DNA of 22,987 nucleotides. Source: Methanobacteriota archaeon. GTDB taxonomy: Archaea; Thermoplasmatota; Poseidoniia; Poseidoniales; Thalassarchaeaceae. A model generated the notes under the pieces. That model saw only the letters and a program-made list of their open reading frames with translations. It searched no databases and had not been told where the DNA came from. Shown here piece by piece: positions 22,965-22,987 of the stretch; within the stretch, counting starts at the first letter, position 1, and the number at the start of each line of letters is the position of its first letter. The translations under genes were made by a program, and so were the position numbers. Location of the stretch: NCBI GenBank assembly GCA_002731195.1, contig PCAI01000024.1:20824-43810 (forward strand), read 5' to 3'.

Positions 22965-22987
22965 GCCGATGCTAAGAAGAAATCTTT

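Noticed and set aside
1..22987. CRISPR arrays, insertion sequences, integrase or att sites
   Set aside because: No regularly spaced repeats, transposase motifs or terminal inverted repeats were seen. A tRNA is present, but no duplicated tRNA end or integrase gene was seen beside it.

Overview
The window looks like a chromosomal segment of a low-GC planktonic euryarchaeon, most likely Marine Group II (Candidatus Poseidoniales) or the related Marine Group III. Archaeal markers are an A-type ATP synthase operon (H-I-K-E-C-F-A-B-D), Nop5 with fibrillarin, transcription factor S, PCNA, a geranylgeranyl-reductase-type protein and Shine-Dalgarno sites of the GGAGG/GAGGTG kind. A bacterial-type Fpg and the AT-rich coding sequence fit a marine group with much bacterial gene exchange. 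The lineage call is inference from gene content; no 16S gene is present.

Layout: 1-420 is the 3' end of a geranylgeranyl reductase family gene, overlapping tail to tail with a UbiE-like methyltransferase (406-1131, minus). From 1265 to 9840 runs the nine-gene ATP synthase operon. H and E form peripheral stalks, I and K the membrane motor, C, F and D the central stalk, and A and B the catalytic head. At 9920-13284 an 804-residue membrane protein is translationally coupled (TGATG) to ketopantoate reductase of CoA synthesis. The membrane protein has the architecture of an EGY-type site-2 (M50) protease but has lost all the active-site residues. On the minus strand, 16019/15941 down to 13295 holds Nop5, fibrillarin and Fpg.

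Rightward from 16012 come crcB (fluoride channel), tfs, pcn (sliding clamp) and a membrane-anchored family 2 glycosyltransferase. The minus strand then carries an ABC exporter (21399-19510) followed one base later by a small membrane protein with a reduced formylglycine-generating-enzyme-like domain. Further on are tRNA-Gly(UCC), a possible 70-residue membrane protein, a TatD-like metal hydrolase, and a 92-residue protein resembling one TBP repeat.

The best candidates for something undescribed are the catalytically dead site-2 protease homologue with a large external domain, the FGE-like protein coupled to the ABC exporter, and the single-repeat TBP-like protein coupled to the TatD-like hydrolase. 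The window is densely coded. No gap longer than 300 bases lacks a gene, and I saw no CRISPR array, insertion sequence, rRNA or prophage gene.
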